Shown piece after piece: positions 52,040 through 61,168 of a DNA stretch of 64,000 nucleotides. Under the pieces are notes generated by a model. It was given only the letters and a program-made list of their open reading frames with translations, made no database searches and was not told where the DNA came from. The position numbers were made by a program, and so were the translations under genes. This DNA comes from CAVTUU01 sp045804965. GTDB lineage: Bacteria > Chloroflexota > Chloroflexia > Thermomicrobiales > UBA6265. Location of the stretch: positions 1-64,000 of the forward strand of contig JBJMMD010000041.1 of assembly GCA_045804965.1 (NCBI GenBank), read 5' to 3'. Within the stretch, counting starts at the first letter, position 1. Each line of letters opens with the position of its first letter.

Positions 52040-54346
52040 TTAAGTAAGTCCGTGGCGAACGGCCAAGGCCGCCGCCGCGCCACGAGAGGTAACGCCGAGT
52101 TTGCCGAGGATATTAGCGACGTGCGTCTGCGCAGTGCGGTTTGTGATGTAGAGACGCTCGGCGATCTCAGCGTTCGAGTGGCCCTCGACCAGCAATCTGA
52201 GCACATCTAACTCGCGGGTGGTGAGGGACGCCAAGGGGCCCCCGTCTTCAGCCGTCAATGGCGTTGACGCTTCGAGCGGTGCTGAAAGCGACCGGAGCGA
52301 CACTACCGCTTCTTCGATGGTGAGTTCAGTGCCTGCTATGCGGAATCGTTCAAACGTTTCTTCATCAATTGCCGCACGGACACTAGCTACGATCTTGGTG
52401 TGTCCCGCTTCGAACACCGAGGGGACCCCGAAATCCGCCTCTTCTAATTGGCGATCGGTGGCTCCGACCAGCAGTGCCGCTTGCTCAGGCAGATCAAGGT
52501 CTACCGCGATCCTCGCGCCGAGGGCAAAGCACAGTGCGACACCCGGTTGGTGCTGCAGCTTTTGATAGATGTCGAGAGCCTCCAAGTTTTTGTGAATCGC
52601 GCGACCGAGGTCACCTCGGTCAATGGCGATCTCGGCGAGATTGGAAAAACCGTCGGCCAGGAGAATAGGACTTCCAGACTCGCGATTGAGCTCAAGGGAT
52701 TCGACGTAGTACCGCTCCGCGGCGTCTGTTTCACCGCGAAGCGAATGAATAACGCCGAGGTTGTTGAGGACTGTGGCGCGCATGCGATGGCCAGACTCAT
52801 CGACTGGCACCTCGGCTAGCGCCTCCTGCCACATCGCCTCCGCGCCATCGAGGTCGTTGCCGTAGAACAGCACAGCCCCCAGGGTTGAACGCGCCTTGGT
52901 AGTTACCCTCTCATCGCCGAGGTCGATGGCTATCTCAAGCGCGCGTCTGGCAGCGCTGCAGGCCCGGTCAGTGTCAGCTCGCAAACCGGCGAATGCCGCC
53001 AACATCTGGAGCGATTCGGAGAGCATCGGGCTTAGTTTCGGGGAACCAAGCGCCAGCGCCTGGTCAATCCAACGGAGACCTTCGACCACCATGGCTCGCA
53101 TCAGCCAAAAGTTGCCCATAGTGACGATCAAGGCGAGAGCTCGGTCCTGGTCGCGAGTTTCGATGAACCAGGTGAAAGTCGCTCTGATGTTGTCGAGGTC
53201 AGTTTGCAGCCGGTTAAGCCAGTTCGCTTGCAGCGGTCCGACCAAGCCTTCTTTCGCGCCATCGAGCATCGCGAGCATGTGGTTCGCATGTTTGGCTCGG
53301 TATTCATCGATTTCGCCCGCGTCTTCGAGCTGTTCCAAGCCAAACGCACGCATCGTGTTCGGCACAATAAGTCGATCTTCGGACCTGATCGCCTCAACGC
53401 GACGGATGAGGCTGTGATCGAGCAACGCCGCGAGGCCATCGATAGTTGAGATATTGCCCACGTTTTGGCCGCAGACTGCCTCCGCTGATTCGAGATTGAA
53501 ACTGCCGGCGAAGACCGAGAGCCGGCGGAAAAGCGCCTGCACATCGCCGCTGAGCAAGTCGTAGCTCCAGGCGATCGTTTGCCAGATCGTTTGATGGCGG
53601 GGCGGGAGGTCCCGGCTGCCGCTCGTCAACAAGGAGAACTGTTGCGCGAGCCGTTCGAGCAGCATCGCCGGCGAAAGCAATTTCGACCGCGCTGCCGCCA
53701 GCTCGATGGCAAGCGGAAGACCGTCGAGCCGCCGGCAAATCTCGACGACGGCTTTGGCGTTCTCATCGGATAGGCAAAACGAAGGATCGACTGCTTGCGC
53801 GCGCTGGACGAAGAGTTCGACCGCGCCGTAAGCCGCGAGATCAGACGCCTTTGCATTCTGTCTATCAGGAAAAGACAGCGCTGGCACGGGCAGCTCGTGC
53901 TCGTCATGCAACCGCAAGGGAACGCGGCTCGTGACCAGGATTTTCAGGTCAGGCGTCGAAGACAACATTTCCGCGATCACCGGCGCCGCGTCCGCAACTT
54001 GCTCAAAGTTGTCGAGAATCAATAAACAGTCAGGGGGAGCTGATTCGCCCAGCGTTTCCATGATAGCCGGGGCAACCAGCTCGGCGTCGGAAATGTTGGC
54101 GAGCGAGATGAAGACAACTTCGATCTTGTCTCGTTCGCGCAGCGTCCATCCGATCTGGATCGCCAACCGTGTCTTGCCGACCCCGCCTGGGCCGGTCAGC
54201 GTCAGCAGCGGAACATCTGGACGGCGCAGCATGGCCAGCGCATCCGCCAAGGTCTGCTCGCGGCCCACCAGCGGCGTTCGCAGCAGTGGGAGGACGCCGG
54301 TATTGCGCTGGCCCACGGACTTAGGACTCGAAATCGAAATGGCCAC
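52040..54346 (-). CDS. LuxR-type regulator with NB-ARC-like ATPase and repeat domain
   Basis: A 768-residue regulator. It begins with LVGREQTLADALAMLRR, then Walker A GPGGVGKT (52-59), Walker B LLILDNFEQ (108-116), and the ILVTSRVPLRL sensor segment, which together form a STAND ATPase (NB-ARC type). TPR-like repeats fill residues about 400-650. The C-terminal LuxR helix-turn-helix is LTTRELDVLRLLVEGHSNAEIAERLYITNRTAQTHVANILGKLGV. It is of the LAL/AfsR-like class common in actinobacteria and Chloroflexota. Target unknown. It is downstream of the NDH-2 gene and could regulate neighbours. Confidence 0.92.
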   Translation of the reverse strand: MAISISSPKSVGQRNTGVLPLLRTPLVGREQTLADALAMLRRPDVPLLTLTGPGGVGKTRLAIQIGWTLRERDKIEVVFISLANISDAELVAPAIMETLGESAPPDCLLILDNFEQVADAAPVIAEMLSSTPDLKILVTSRVPLRLHDEHELPVPALSFPDRQNAKASDLAAYGAVELFVQRAQAVDPSFCLSDENAKAVVEICRRLDGLPLAIELAAARSKLLSPAMLLERLAQQFSLLTSGSRDLPPRHQTIWQTIAWSYDLLSGDVQALFRRLSVFAGSFNLESAEAVCGQNVGNISTIDGLAALLDHSLIRRVEAIRSEDRLIVPNTMRAFGLEQLEDAGEIDEYRAKHANHMLAMLDGAKEGLVGPLQANWLNRLQTDLDNIRATFTWFIETRDQDRALALIVTMGNFWLMRAMVVEGLRWIDQALALGSPKLSPMLSESLQMLAAFAGLRADTDRACSAARRALEIAIDLGDERVTTKARSTLGAVLFYGNDLDGAEAMWQEALAEVPVDESGHRMRATVLNNLGVIHSLRGETDAAERYYVESLELNRESGSPILLADGFSNLAEIAIDRGDLGRAIHKNLEALDIYQKLQHQPGVALCFALGARIAVDLDLPEQAALLVGATDRQLEEADFGVPSVFEAGHTKIVASVRAAIDEETFERFRIAGTELTIEEAVVSLRSLSAPLEASTPLTAEDGGPLASLTTRELDVLRLLVEGHSNAEIAERLYITNRTAQTHVANILGKLGVTSRGAAAALAVRHGLT

Positions 54347-54438
54347 GATGAACGCGCTCCACGACGTGGAATCGACCGCTTGCAGCCATGATGATAGGCG
54401 GCGCGATTTCGGTCAACCAACCCGCGCTGCCGCAAGAC

Positions 54439-55743
54439 CTAGGGGTGCGACATCGCTTCATCAGTTGGTGGCGCACCGGTGATGAGGCGAGCGTTCCGTT
54501 GGAACGTCGCGTATGACCAGAACCATTGCAGTGCGACGACGAGGCGGTTGCGGAATCCAATGAGATACATGATGTGGACGAAGAGCCAAGCGATCCAGGC
54601 GAAAAAGCCGGAGAGCTTGAGATTGCCAATTTCGGCGATGGCACGGTTCCGGCCGATCGTCGCCATGTTCCCGCGGTTGAAATAGTGAAATGCGGTCAGA
54701 GGCTGACCGGTGATTGCTCGCCGAATATTCGCGGCCGCGTGCTTGCCCTGTTGCATCGCCACCGGTGCGAGGCCGGGCAGAGGCCGGCCGTCCTTCCCGT
54801 TCAGCGCCGCGAGATCGCCAATCACATAGACATCCGGATGACCCTTGACCGTCAAGTTTGGTTCGATAATGACTCGTCCCGCGCGATCGAGCGGCACGCC
54901 GAGGGTCTTGGCGAGCGGTGAGGCAGTTACGCCGGCCGCCCAGAGCACGGTGTTGGCGTCGATGCGCTCGCTGCCAATCCTGACCGCATGTGATTCGACA
55001 TCAGTCACCATCGCACCCGAGCGCACGATCACGCCGAGCCGATCGAGAAAGAACGCCGCTTTCTTCGCCAACTTCTCCGAAAACATCGGCAGAATCCGTG
55101 GCCCCGCCTCTAGGAGGTAGATTTTCGCGGTCCGCGGGTCGATATGGTCGAATTCGCGGGTGAGACTGTATCGGGAAATTTCGGCGAGGGCACCCGCGAG
55201 CTCGACGCCGGTCGGACCGCCGCCGACAACGACAAAGGTGAGCAGGCGGTTTCTCGTCGCCGCATCGGTTGCTCGCTCGGCGTCCTCGAAGGCAAGCAAG
55301 ACACGACGGCGAATAGTGAGCGCATCCTCCAGGCTCTTCAGGCCGGGCGCGGATGTTTCCCATTCGTCATGGCCAAAATATGAGTGGCGGGCTCCAGCGG
55401 CGACGATGAGATAGTCGTAGGTCATCACCCGGTAATCGAGCTGGATTTCGCGCTTCGCGATGTCGATCGCGGTGGCCTCGGCGAGCAAAACCGTGACGTT
55501 TTCTTGCCCGCGCAGGATGCCGCGAATCGGCGAGGCGATCTCAGCAGGGGAGAGGGACGCGGTCGCAACTTGATACAGCAGGGGCTGGAACACATGGTGG
55601 TTGCGACGGTCGATCATGGTGACACGGACCGGCGCCTCGTTGAGTGCTTTCGCGGCGTTGAGACCCGCGAAACCACCGCCGATGATGACGATATGCGGCC
55701 GCGCGTCTGCCTGGGACGAAGGCCCGAGGTGATTGGATCCCAT
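54439..55743 (-). CDS. ndh: Type II NADH:quinone oxidoreductase (NDH-2)
   Basis: A 434-residue FAD protein. The first dinucleotide site is HIVIIGGGFAGLNAAKAL (17-34), the second VVVGGGPTGVELAGALAEI. Family blocks are VFQPLLYQVATASLSPAEIASPIRG, VLWAAGVTASPLAKTLG, and VYVIGDLAAL before GLAPVAMQQGKHAAANIRR. The C-terminus has a hydrophobic segment LSGFFAWIAWLFVHIMYLIGF for membrane attachment. It passes electrons from NADH to quinone without pumping protons. It may accept electrons alongside the formate dehydrogenase. It starts with ATG 55743. Confidence 0.93.
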   Translation of the reverse strand: MGSNHLGPSSQADARPHIVIIGGGFAGLNAAKALNEAPVRVTMIDRRNHHVFQPLLYQVATASLSPAEIASPIRGILRGQENVTVLLAEATAIDIAKREIQLDYRVMTYDYLIVAAGARHSYFGHDEWETSAPGLKSLEDALTIRRRVLLAFEDAERATDAATRNRLLTFVVVGGGPTGVELAGALAEISRYSLTREFDHIDPRTAKIYLLEAGPRILPMFSEKLAKKAAFFLDRLGVIVRSGAMVTDVESHAVRIGSERIDANTVLWAAGVTASPLAKTLGVPLDRAGRVIIEPNLTVKGHPDVYVIGDLAALNGKDGRPLPGLAPVAMQQGKHAAANIRRAITGQPLTAFHYFNRGNMATIGRNRAIAEIGNLKLSGFFAWIAWLFVHIMYLIGFRNRLVVALQWFWSYATFQRNARLITGAPPTDEAMSHP

Positions 55744-56068
55744 GGTTCAGCCTAGTCGTTCCCTTCGTACGGCTATCGCCATTTTCCGGTTTAGATCCGG
55801 AGCGGCTGAGGTTAACAAGCCAGGAATCATCCCGGCAAGGGATTTCGCTACAAGTAGGGTGTTCTTCCTAAAGTTGTCCGTTCTGGCATCCAAGCAGTCG
55901 TGCACGGTTGCACAACCTCAAGAAACTGCATTCGACGGTGAGTCGTTCTTAACATGGGCGTACGAAGTTGCCGCGTCCGATCTTCTAGGATGTGATTCCG
56001 GCCAAGCGTGACGCGTCGCACACATCGCGAATTCAGAGCGACATTCACACACTGGCGAGGTACGCGAC
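55744..56068. other. Intergenic stretch
   Basis: Between divergent NDH-2 and the small membrane protein gene. No supported gene and no clear promoter by eye. Confidence 0.4.
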
Positions 56069-56401
56069 ATGTCCAACCCGATCATCTTGGTGACACTTGC
56101 CATTACCGTTGTTTGCGTTTGGATGGCGACCTACCCATCGACTCCGCGAACGCGGCGACCGGATTCACGCGCGCGGCGCGAGAACGACGACGAAACCGAC
56201 GAAGACAGCGATCGACTCCGCCGACTGGAAGAGCACGAGGCAAACGTTGCGCAGTTGCGGCTCGCGGCCACAGGCCGCAATCGTTGGAACCGCTGCGATC
56301 TTCAAACCGCTATCGGTGCAGACCCGGCCCTGGGCGACGAAGCGCACCTAGTATGGCCTCCCCCGGCGACAACCGGCCCTACTCAGCTCCTAACGAGCTA
56401 G
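56069..56401 (+). CDS. Possible small membrane protein
   Basis: A 110-residue protein with an N-terminal hydrophobic helix (IILVTLAITVVCVWMATY, about 5-22) followed by a highly charged stretch (SRARRENDDETDEDSDRLRRLEEHEANVAQLRLAA) that suggests a coiled coil. No family. GAGG lies 8 bases before the ATG at 56069. Composition is plausible for a real gene, but there is no homology, so confidence is limited. Confidence 0.5.
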   Translation: MSNPIILVTLAITVVCVWMATYPSTPRTRRPDSRARRENDDETDEDSDRLRRLEEHEANVAQLRLAATGRNRWNRCDLQTAIGADPALGDEAHLVWPPPATTGPTQLLTS

Positions 56402-56865
56402 GGTTCCTTACGATCCGCTCATGACCGACTGCGTCTGACGCGGCTGTGCCGCGCCGCCCGGTAAAAATAGCGCTTTCCCGCTAAGACGACGAAGCCGCTT
56501 TCCGGAGCTGAACGCACCCGCACGAACCACATTCTCTGTAGAGGCGCAAGCCTTGCGCCCAGGTGCGGAGGCAAGTCGGGTTGTCCTCGGAATCCGCCGT
56601 CATCACCACGCGGGCGCTCAAGCCAGTGACCCGACCAACCACGGCCTGCATGCTGCTCTCGTCAGCCCTGAAAGGGCTTCGTCTAGCTGTAGCTCGGGCC
56701 TTTCGCTCCGGGCGTGCGGCGCGTCCACAGGGTTTAGTTTGCCTGCACCTGGACCTCCGCTCTCGACAGTCGGCTTGCACCACGACGTATTTCCCCTGGT
56801 ACCATCACATCTGGCGGCAACTTGCGCCCGCGCTTCAGCATCGTTCGCCAAGGTGAGGTCAATCG
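56402..56865. other. Intergenic stretch
   Basis: Holds the single REP-like unit at 56543-56559 and otherwise nothing I can support. Frames here lie on both strands with no signals. Confidence 0.45.
56543..56559. repeat. Single REP-like palindrome
   Basis: GGCGCAA and TTGCGCC around a GCC loop, following TGTAGA. Related by form to the paired unit at 51451-51543. Confidence 0.5.
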
Positions 56866-57558
56866 ATGGAAACGACAGTTGCCCCGCCTGAGTTCGTTTT
56901 CAAGTGGTTCGACGATCTCTCCACGATGTTGCAGGGGGAGATTGGGCCGGATCCGGCGAAGGTGGCGGTCATCTCGACCGACATGATCGTTGGCTTTTGC
57001 CAACGGGGTGCGCTGTCGTCTGAACGTGTGGGCAGGTTGGCAGGCCCCGTCGCGGAACTCTTCCGCCGGAGCTATGCGCACGGTGTCCGCGACTTTGTGC
57101 TCTTGCAGGACACTCATGATCCCGACACGCCGGAATTCGGCGCCTGGCCCGTGCACTGTGTACGCGGTTCGGAAGAAAGCGAAACCGTGCCCGAGCTCGC
57201 GTCGCTGCCGTTCGCGGATGAGTTCACGATCATCCCAAAAAATTCGCTGGCGCCTGGCTTTGGCACCTCGTTCGAGGACTGGCTCAACGATCATCAGACA
57301 TTGACGACTGCGATCGTCGTCGGCAATTGCACTGATCTCTGCGTCTATCAGCTCGCAATGTACCTACGTTTGCGCGCGAATGCACTCAATTATTCGGCAT
57401 TCGACGTCATCGTTCCGGCGGATTGCGTTGAGACCTACGACCTCCCGGTGGCATCGGATCCGACCGGAGTATTTCCCCATCCGGGAGATTTCTTCCACCT
57501 CATCTTCCTCTATCACTTGGCGTTGAACGGCGTTCACGTCGTGCGATCGATGACGTAG
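56866..57558 (+). CDS. pncA: Nicotinamidase-type isochorismatase-fold hydrolase
   Basis: A 230-residue cysteine hydrolase. The catalytic triad is D39 (VISTDMIVGF), K125 (IIPKNS) and C159 (GNCTDLCV); the metal site is D82, H84 and H97 in QDTHDPDTPEFGAWPVHC. These fit nicotinamidase, which deamidates nicotinamide to nicotinate. The gene lies 7 bases before a nicotinate phosphoribosyltransferase gene, the next step in NAD salvage, which makes the specific call likely. The protein is a little longer than E. coli PncA, with an extra N-terminal 30 residues. Confidence 0.9.
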   Translation: METTVAPPEFVFKWFDDLSTMLQGEIGPDPAKVAVISTDMIVGFCQRGALSSERVGRLAGPVAELFRRSYAHGVRDFVLLQDTHDPDTPEFGAWPVHCVRGSEESETVPELASLPFADEFTIIPKNSLAPGFGTSFEDWLNDHQTLTTAIVVGNCTDLCVYQLAMYLRLRANALNYSAFDVIVPADCVETYDLPVASDPTGVFPHPGDFFHLIFLYHLALNGVHVVRSMT

Positions 57559-57565
57559 TTCCGGC

Positions 57566-58945
57566 ATGTGGAAGATCGACCAGCTCTCGAGCGGACTCCT
57601 AACCGACCTGTATCACGTCGATTCCGCCTATGTCAGCTGGCGGACCGGTCACAACGAGATCGCCCTATTCGATCTCTTTACTCGCTCGCTCCCCTTCGGC
57701 AGCGGCTATCTGCTCGTCGCCGGCCTCGAATTGGCTGCGACTTTTGCCCGCGAGTTCCATTACCGCGACGAAGAAATCGCTTATCTCCAACAAGTAAGGC
57801 CATACGAGCAAGCCTTTTTCGAGGACCTCAGGAAGACCCGGTTTACCGGGGAGTTGAAGGCAATTCCGGAAGGTGAAATCGCGTTCGCAAACGAACCACT
57901 GATTCGCGTCACCGCGCCTTTTCGTGAAGCGCTGCTGCTGGAAGCAGGTCTGTTACATACCGTCAGCGTCTCGACCTTGCTCGCGACCAAGGCCGCTCGT
58001 GTGGTGTCAGCGGCCGGAGAGAAACCAGTCGCCGAGTTCGCGTTTCGGCGGGCTCAAGAGCCGTTCATTACCGCGCGTTCGGCGTATATCGGCGGATGCG
58101 CCAGCACGTCGTTTCTTGCGGCGGCAAATCAGTTCGGGATTCCGGTCTCGGGAACCATTCCGCATGCGCTCGTCCAGGCGTTTACATCCGAAGAAGCAGC
58201 TTTTCGGGCAGTGGCGGAATCGCTCGACAATTACACGCTTCTGCTCGACACGTACGACGTTCACCGCGCGATCGAAACCGCAATAGACGTTGCAAAGGAA
58301 TGTGAACCGAGCACGGATCACCGGATGGTGGGAGTTCGGCTCGATTCAGGCGACATTTTGGCCGACAGCATTTACGTGCGGAAATTGCTCGACGAAGCGG
58401 GACTACAAAACGTGCGCATTCTTGCCAGCGGTGACATGGACGAGTTCAAGATCGCCCGTCTCGAATCAACCGGTGCGCCGATTGACGCCTACGGTGTCGG
58501 CACGAGCATTGGGGTCGGCGCCGGTTCAATTGAACAACAAGTCGACGGAGGCGCGCTCGGCGCCGTTTACAAACTCGTGTCCTATGGAGTAGGCGGCAAC
58601 GGGGCCCGGATCAAAGTTGCTGGACAGAAGAGCACTTGGCCCGGCGCCAAACAGGTCTCGCGGCTCGACAGATTCGCGGGCGATGTGATCCATCTCGCGG
58701 ACGAGCGACCCCCTGCCGGCAGCCGCCAGCTTCTGCAGACCGTTCTTTCCGGCGGCCTAACCGCCGCGCGTTCCTCCCCAACCTTGAACGAAATCCGCGA
58801 GCGCGCCGCCGCCTCGCTGGCGGAGCTCCCCGAGCAATACAAACGGATCGAGGGGGCGGAAGCGTACCCGGTGCGCCGCTCGGAGCGCCTCGTTGCGCTT
58901 AGGCAGCGCACGATGGCGGAAGTCGAAGACGACAGTGCGTATTAG
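57566..58945 (+). CDS. pncB: Nicotinate phosphoribosyltransferase
   Basis: A 459-residue enzyme of NAD salvage: nicotinate plus PRPP gives nicotinate mononucleotide. The start LLTDLYHVDSAYVSWRTGHNEIALFDLFTRSLPFGSGYLLVAGLE has the family DLY motif; the conserved histidine region is replaced in part by FRRAQEPFITARSAYIGGCASTSFLAA; the phosphate-binding segments are GVRLDSGDILADS and ASGDMDEFKIARLE, then AYGVGTSIGVG. It forms an operon with the nicotinamidase gene (7-base spacing). The C-terminal part (QTVLSGGLTAARSSPTLNEIRERAAASLAELP) is normal for the longer actinobacterial-type forms. Confidence 0.93.
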   Translation: MWKIDQLSSGLLTDLYHVDSAYVSWRTGHNEIALFDLFTRSLPFGSGYLLVAGLELAATFAREFHYRDEEIAYLQQVRPYEQAFFEDLRKTRFTGELKAIPEGEIAFANEPLIRVTAPFREALLLEAGLLHTVSVSTLLATKAARVVSAAGEKPVAEFAFRRAQEPFITARSAYIGGCASTSFLAAANQFGIPVSGTIPHALVQAFTSEEAAFRAVAESLDNYTLLLDTYDVHRAIETAIDVAKECEPSTDHRMVGVRLDSGDILADSIYVRKLLDEAGLQNVRILASGDMDEFKIARLESTGAPIDAYGVGTSIGVGAGSIEQQVDGGALGAVYKLVSYGVGGNGARIKVAGQKSTWPGAKQVSRLDRFAGDVIHLADERPPAGSRQLLQTVLSGGLTAARSSPTLNEIRERAAASLAELPEQYKRIEGAEAYPVRRSERLVALRQRTMAEVEDDSAY

Positions 58946-58955
58946 AGCGGTGGTC

Positions 58956-59656
58956 CTATTGCTCCCGGGATCGGTGGGCCATCCCCTCAATGCCTGCGAG
59001 CAAAAGATCCAAACCGAACTGATAGTACGACGCTGAATCAACAGCCGTTGTCAATGTCCGCGCGGCTTCGATGACATGTGGGTACTTGTCAGGCGGAAGC
59101 GCCTCAAGCTGGAGTCGCATTCGACGCCCTGTCTTTGAAAGACCCTTGGGTTGACTCTGGGGAACGATGTCGGGTTCGGCTTTCACCAGACTGACCAACG
59201 AATAGAACGTATGTTCCATGATTTGACTCGCTTCGAGTGGCGTGAATCCCGCTCCACGCAGGATGCTCAACGCTTCCTCCATCACATTGAACGCGTGGTA
59301 CGACCAGCTATTGAATGCGGGCATAAGGGTTGCCATGGCCGGATGCGCGATAAGCGTTCGCGTCGTTCGTTCCAAGAATTGCGCAAATTGTTCCCGCCAT
59401 GTCGCTGGCTTGGAATCCCCACTTAGCAACTCTATTTCCGCGAAGATTAGATCCGCCATACCCCCAAAAGCTCGTTCTTGTCCTTGAAATGCCAATAGAG
59501 CGCCATCGGCGTGACGCCGAGTTCCTTGGCAACGCGCCGGATCGTGACAGCCTGCAGTCCTTCTGAGTCAGCTATTGCGAGCGCGCGCTTCACGACAATT
59601 TCGCGGGACAGGGCATTTCGCTTTAGTTGGCTTGGATCTGTCGCGGGATGTTTCAT
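58956..59656 (-). pseudogene. TetR-family regulator, frameshifted in a G-run
   Basis: From ATG 59656 the first frame gives the helix-turn-helix VKRALAIADSEGLQAVTIRRVAKELGVTPMALYWHFKDKNELLG, then ends at once (VWRI, stop). The continuation, GMADLIFAEIELLSGD to the end at 58956, with the TetR ligand-binding domain, is in another frame. The switch lies in a run of five C on the plus strand (59461-59465); one extra base would restore KNELLGGMADLIF. It may be a true mutation, a phase-variable tract or a sequencing error. It faces the second DUF6069 gene with an inverted operator pair between them. Confidence 0.82.
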
Positions 59657-59658
59657 GG

Positions 59659-59705
59659 TTGACGACTATACATCGTAAAGTAATACTCACTCCCTATACG
59701 ATGTA
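59659..59705 (+). promoter_or_regulatory. Promoter and paired operator between TetR and DUF6069 genes
   Basis: TACATCGTA (59669-59677) and TACGATGTA (59697-59705) are exact inverted copies 19 bases apart. A TTGACG (59659-59664) and TAATAC (59681-59686) pair, 16 bases apart, lies across the first arm, so a bound repressor would block the plus-strand promoter. It fits regulation of the membrane gene by the adjacent TetR. Confidence 0.6.
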
Positions 59706-59804
59706 CAGGCGTGTACGGTCTTGAGAAGCCTGACTCTACGGTATGCAATCGATCGAGGTGCGAACAACCTATTTTGTTCCGAACCTGAGATAAGGAGATT
59801 GCGT

Positions 59805-60257
59805 ATGTCCTCCGCTACATCAGCACCTTCAATAAGCCGACTTTGCCAACTCAGCGTTCGCGGTCGCCGCTTGATCACGGTTGTTGGGGCCACGGCTGCC
59901 ACATTCACAATCTGGTCGATCGCACATCAGATAGTAGGGATCGATCTCGAAGTCGGTGGAACGTCGCAGAATCCATCTCGAGTGATCGGTCCATTGGCCG
60001 TGGTAATCACGACCGCCATTGCGGGACTTATTGCTTGGGGGTTGCTTGCGATCCTCGAGCGGCGCACGCCACGCGCTCGAACAATATGGACTGCCTGCGC
60101 AATCGTGGTGCTGGTCATCTCGCTTTTCGGACCCCTGGGCGCCATCTCATTCAGTGCCAAAATTGCGTTGCTGAGCATGCACCTTGCCGCCGCCATCGTG
60201 CTCATCTGTGGCTTCCGGAATTCTTTCTGTACACCGGGATCAATGTCTCGAGAATAA
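59805..60257 (+). CDS. DUF6069-type membrane protein (second copy)
   Basis: A 150-residue four-helix membrane protein (LITVVGATAATFTIWSIAHQIVG, VIGPLAVVITTAIAGLIAWGLLAIL, IWTACAIVVLVISLFGPLG, LLSMHLAAAIVLICGF). Size, helix spacing and the MSSxTSxPSISR start match the gene at 37697. AAGGAG precedes the ATG at 59805; the upstream frame lacks support. Likely repressed by the adjacent TetR gene. Function unknown. Confidence 0.75.
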   Translation: MSSATSAPSISRLCQLSVRGRRLITVVGATAATFTIWSIAHQIVGIDLEVGGTSQNPSRVIGPLAVVITTAIAGLIAWGLLAILERRTPRARTIWTACAIVVLVISLFGPLGAISFSAKIALLSMHLAAAIVLICGFRNSFCTPGSMSRE

Positions 60258-60350
60258 AGCGCCTGACTCCCAGCAGCGCTGCCTGCTCGACGAGTTCGAT
60301 CGAGCAGCCCACATTGGTACGGCGACCCATGCCCGAGGAGCATCGAATAA

Positions 60351-60396
60351 AACGAGAAATCGGCCCGCTGTCGATCTTGCGGGCCGATTTCTCGTT
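60351..60396 (-). terminator. Strong intrinsic terminator between convergent genes
   Basis: AACGAGAAATCGGCCCGC (60351-60368) and its exact complement (60379-60396) form an 18-bp stem with a 10-base loop. On the minus strand the stem is followed by TTTTATT-like sequence. It is 33 bases past the stop of the sugar epimerase gene, and convergent to the DUF6069 gene, so it may serve both. Confidence 0.85.
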
Positions 60397-60429
60397 GGTG
60401 CTGCGAGAAATGAATGTCTGCACCAGAAT

Positions 60430-61167
60430 CTATGCGAGCGCCTTCTCGAGATTGCGCAGGCTGGTGGTGGCGTCGGCGATAGGGTCGGTCGGTCGGTCTT
60501 GTTCGACGATGTACCACTCGGTGCCGGCTTCGCGGGCGGCGGCGAAGACCGGCGGCCAATTGACGACGCCTTCTCCGAACGGCGGGTCGGCTTTGTTCGG
60601 ATCGCCGCTCAGTTCCTTCACATGGAGGAGCGGTACGCGGCCTTTGAGGCTCTTGATGGTCTCGACGGCGTTCGTGCCGGTAAATTCGACCCATCCGACG
60701 TCAACCTGGAAGTTGACGAGCGCGGGATCGGTCTTTTCGATGAGAAGATCCCAGATCCGCTTTCCGTTGAGCGTCGTGAATTCGAAATCATGGTTGTGGT
60801 AACCGAAGCGGAGGCCGGCCTCTTTGCAGTGCGCAGCCCAAGTGTTGAACTTGGGCGTCAGCGTTTCGAATTCTTCGATGGTCCGCCGATCGGGCGGCAG
60901 CCAGGGTACGATCGCGTGCTCACAACCGAGGGTCGTCAGATCGGCAATCACGCCGTCGAGGCGCGATTCGAAATCCGCAACTGGGACATGAGCGGAGATC
61001 GCCCGAATGCCACTTTCGTCGAGTACGGGACGGATTTCTTTGGGGTTCGAATTGCCGTAGCCCGCGAACTCGACTGCTTTGTATCCGACCTCGCCCAGTT
61101 TGCGAATCGTGCCGAGCATGTCGTTCGCGGCGATTGTGCGGACCGTATAGAGCTGGATCGCGATCAC
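60430..61167 (-). CDS. Sugar phosphate isomerase/epimerase family protein (xylose-isomerase-like TIM barrel)
   Basis: A 245-residue AP-endonuclease-2-like TIM barrel: IAIQLYTVRTIAANDMLGTIRKLGEVGYKAVEFAGYG, ISAHVPVADFESRL, LRFGYHNHDFEF, VNFQVDVGWVEFTG, PLLHVKEL and EWYIVEQD carry the metal-binding E, H and D residues. GTG 61167 follows GGAGAGG and is one base past the stop of the dehydrogenase gene, so the two form an operon. Such pairs act on cyclitols or sugar acids. Longer starts in this frame overlap the dehydrogenase gene and are rejected. Confidence 0.88.
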   Translation of the reverse strand: MIAIQLYTVRTIAANDMLGTIRKLGEVGYKAVEFAGYGNSNPKEIRPVLDESGIRAISAHVPVADFESRLDGVIADLTTLGCEHAIVPWLPPDRRTIEEFETLTPKFNTWAAHCKEAGLRFGYHNHDFEFTTLNGKRIWDLLIEKTDPALVNFQVDVGWVEFTGTNAVETIKSLKGRVPLLHVKELSGDPNKADPPFGEGVVNWPPVFAAAREAGTEWYIVEQDRPTDPIADATTSLRNLEKALA

Positions 61168-61168
61168 G

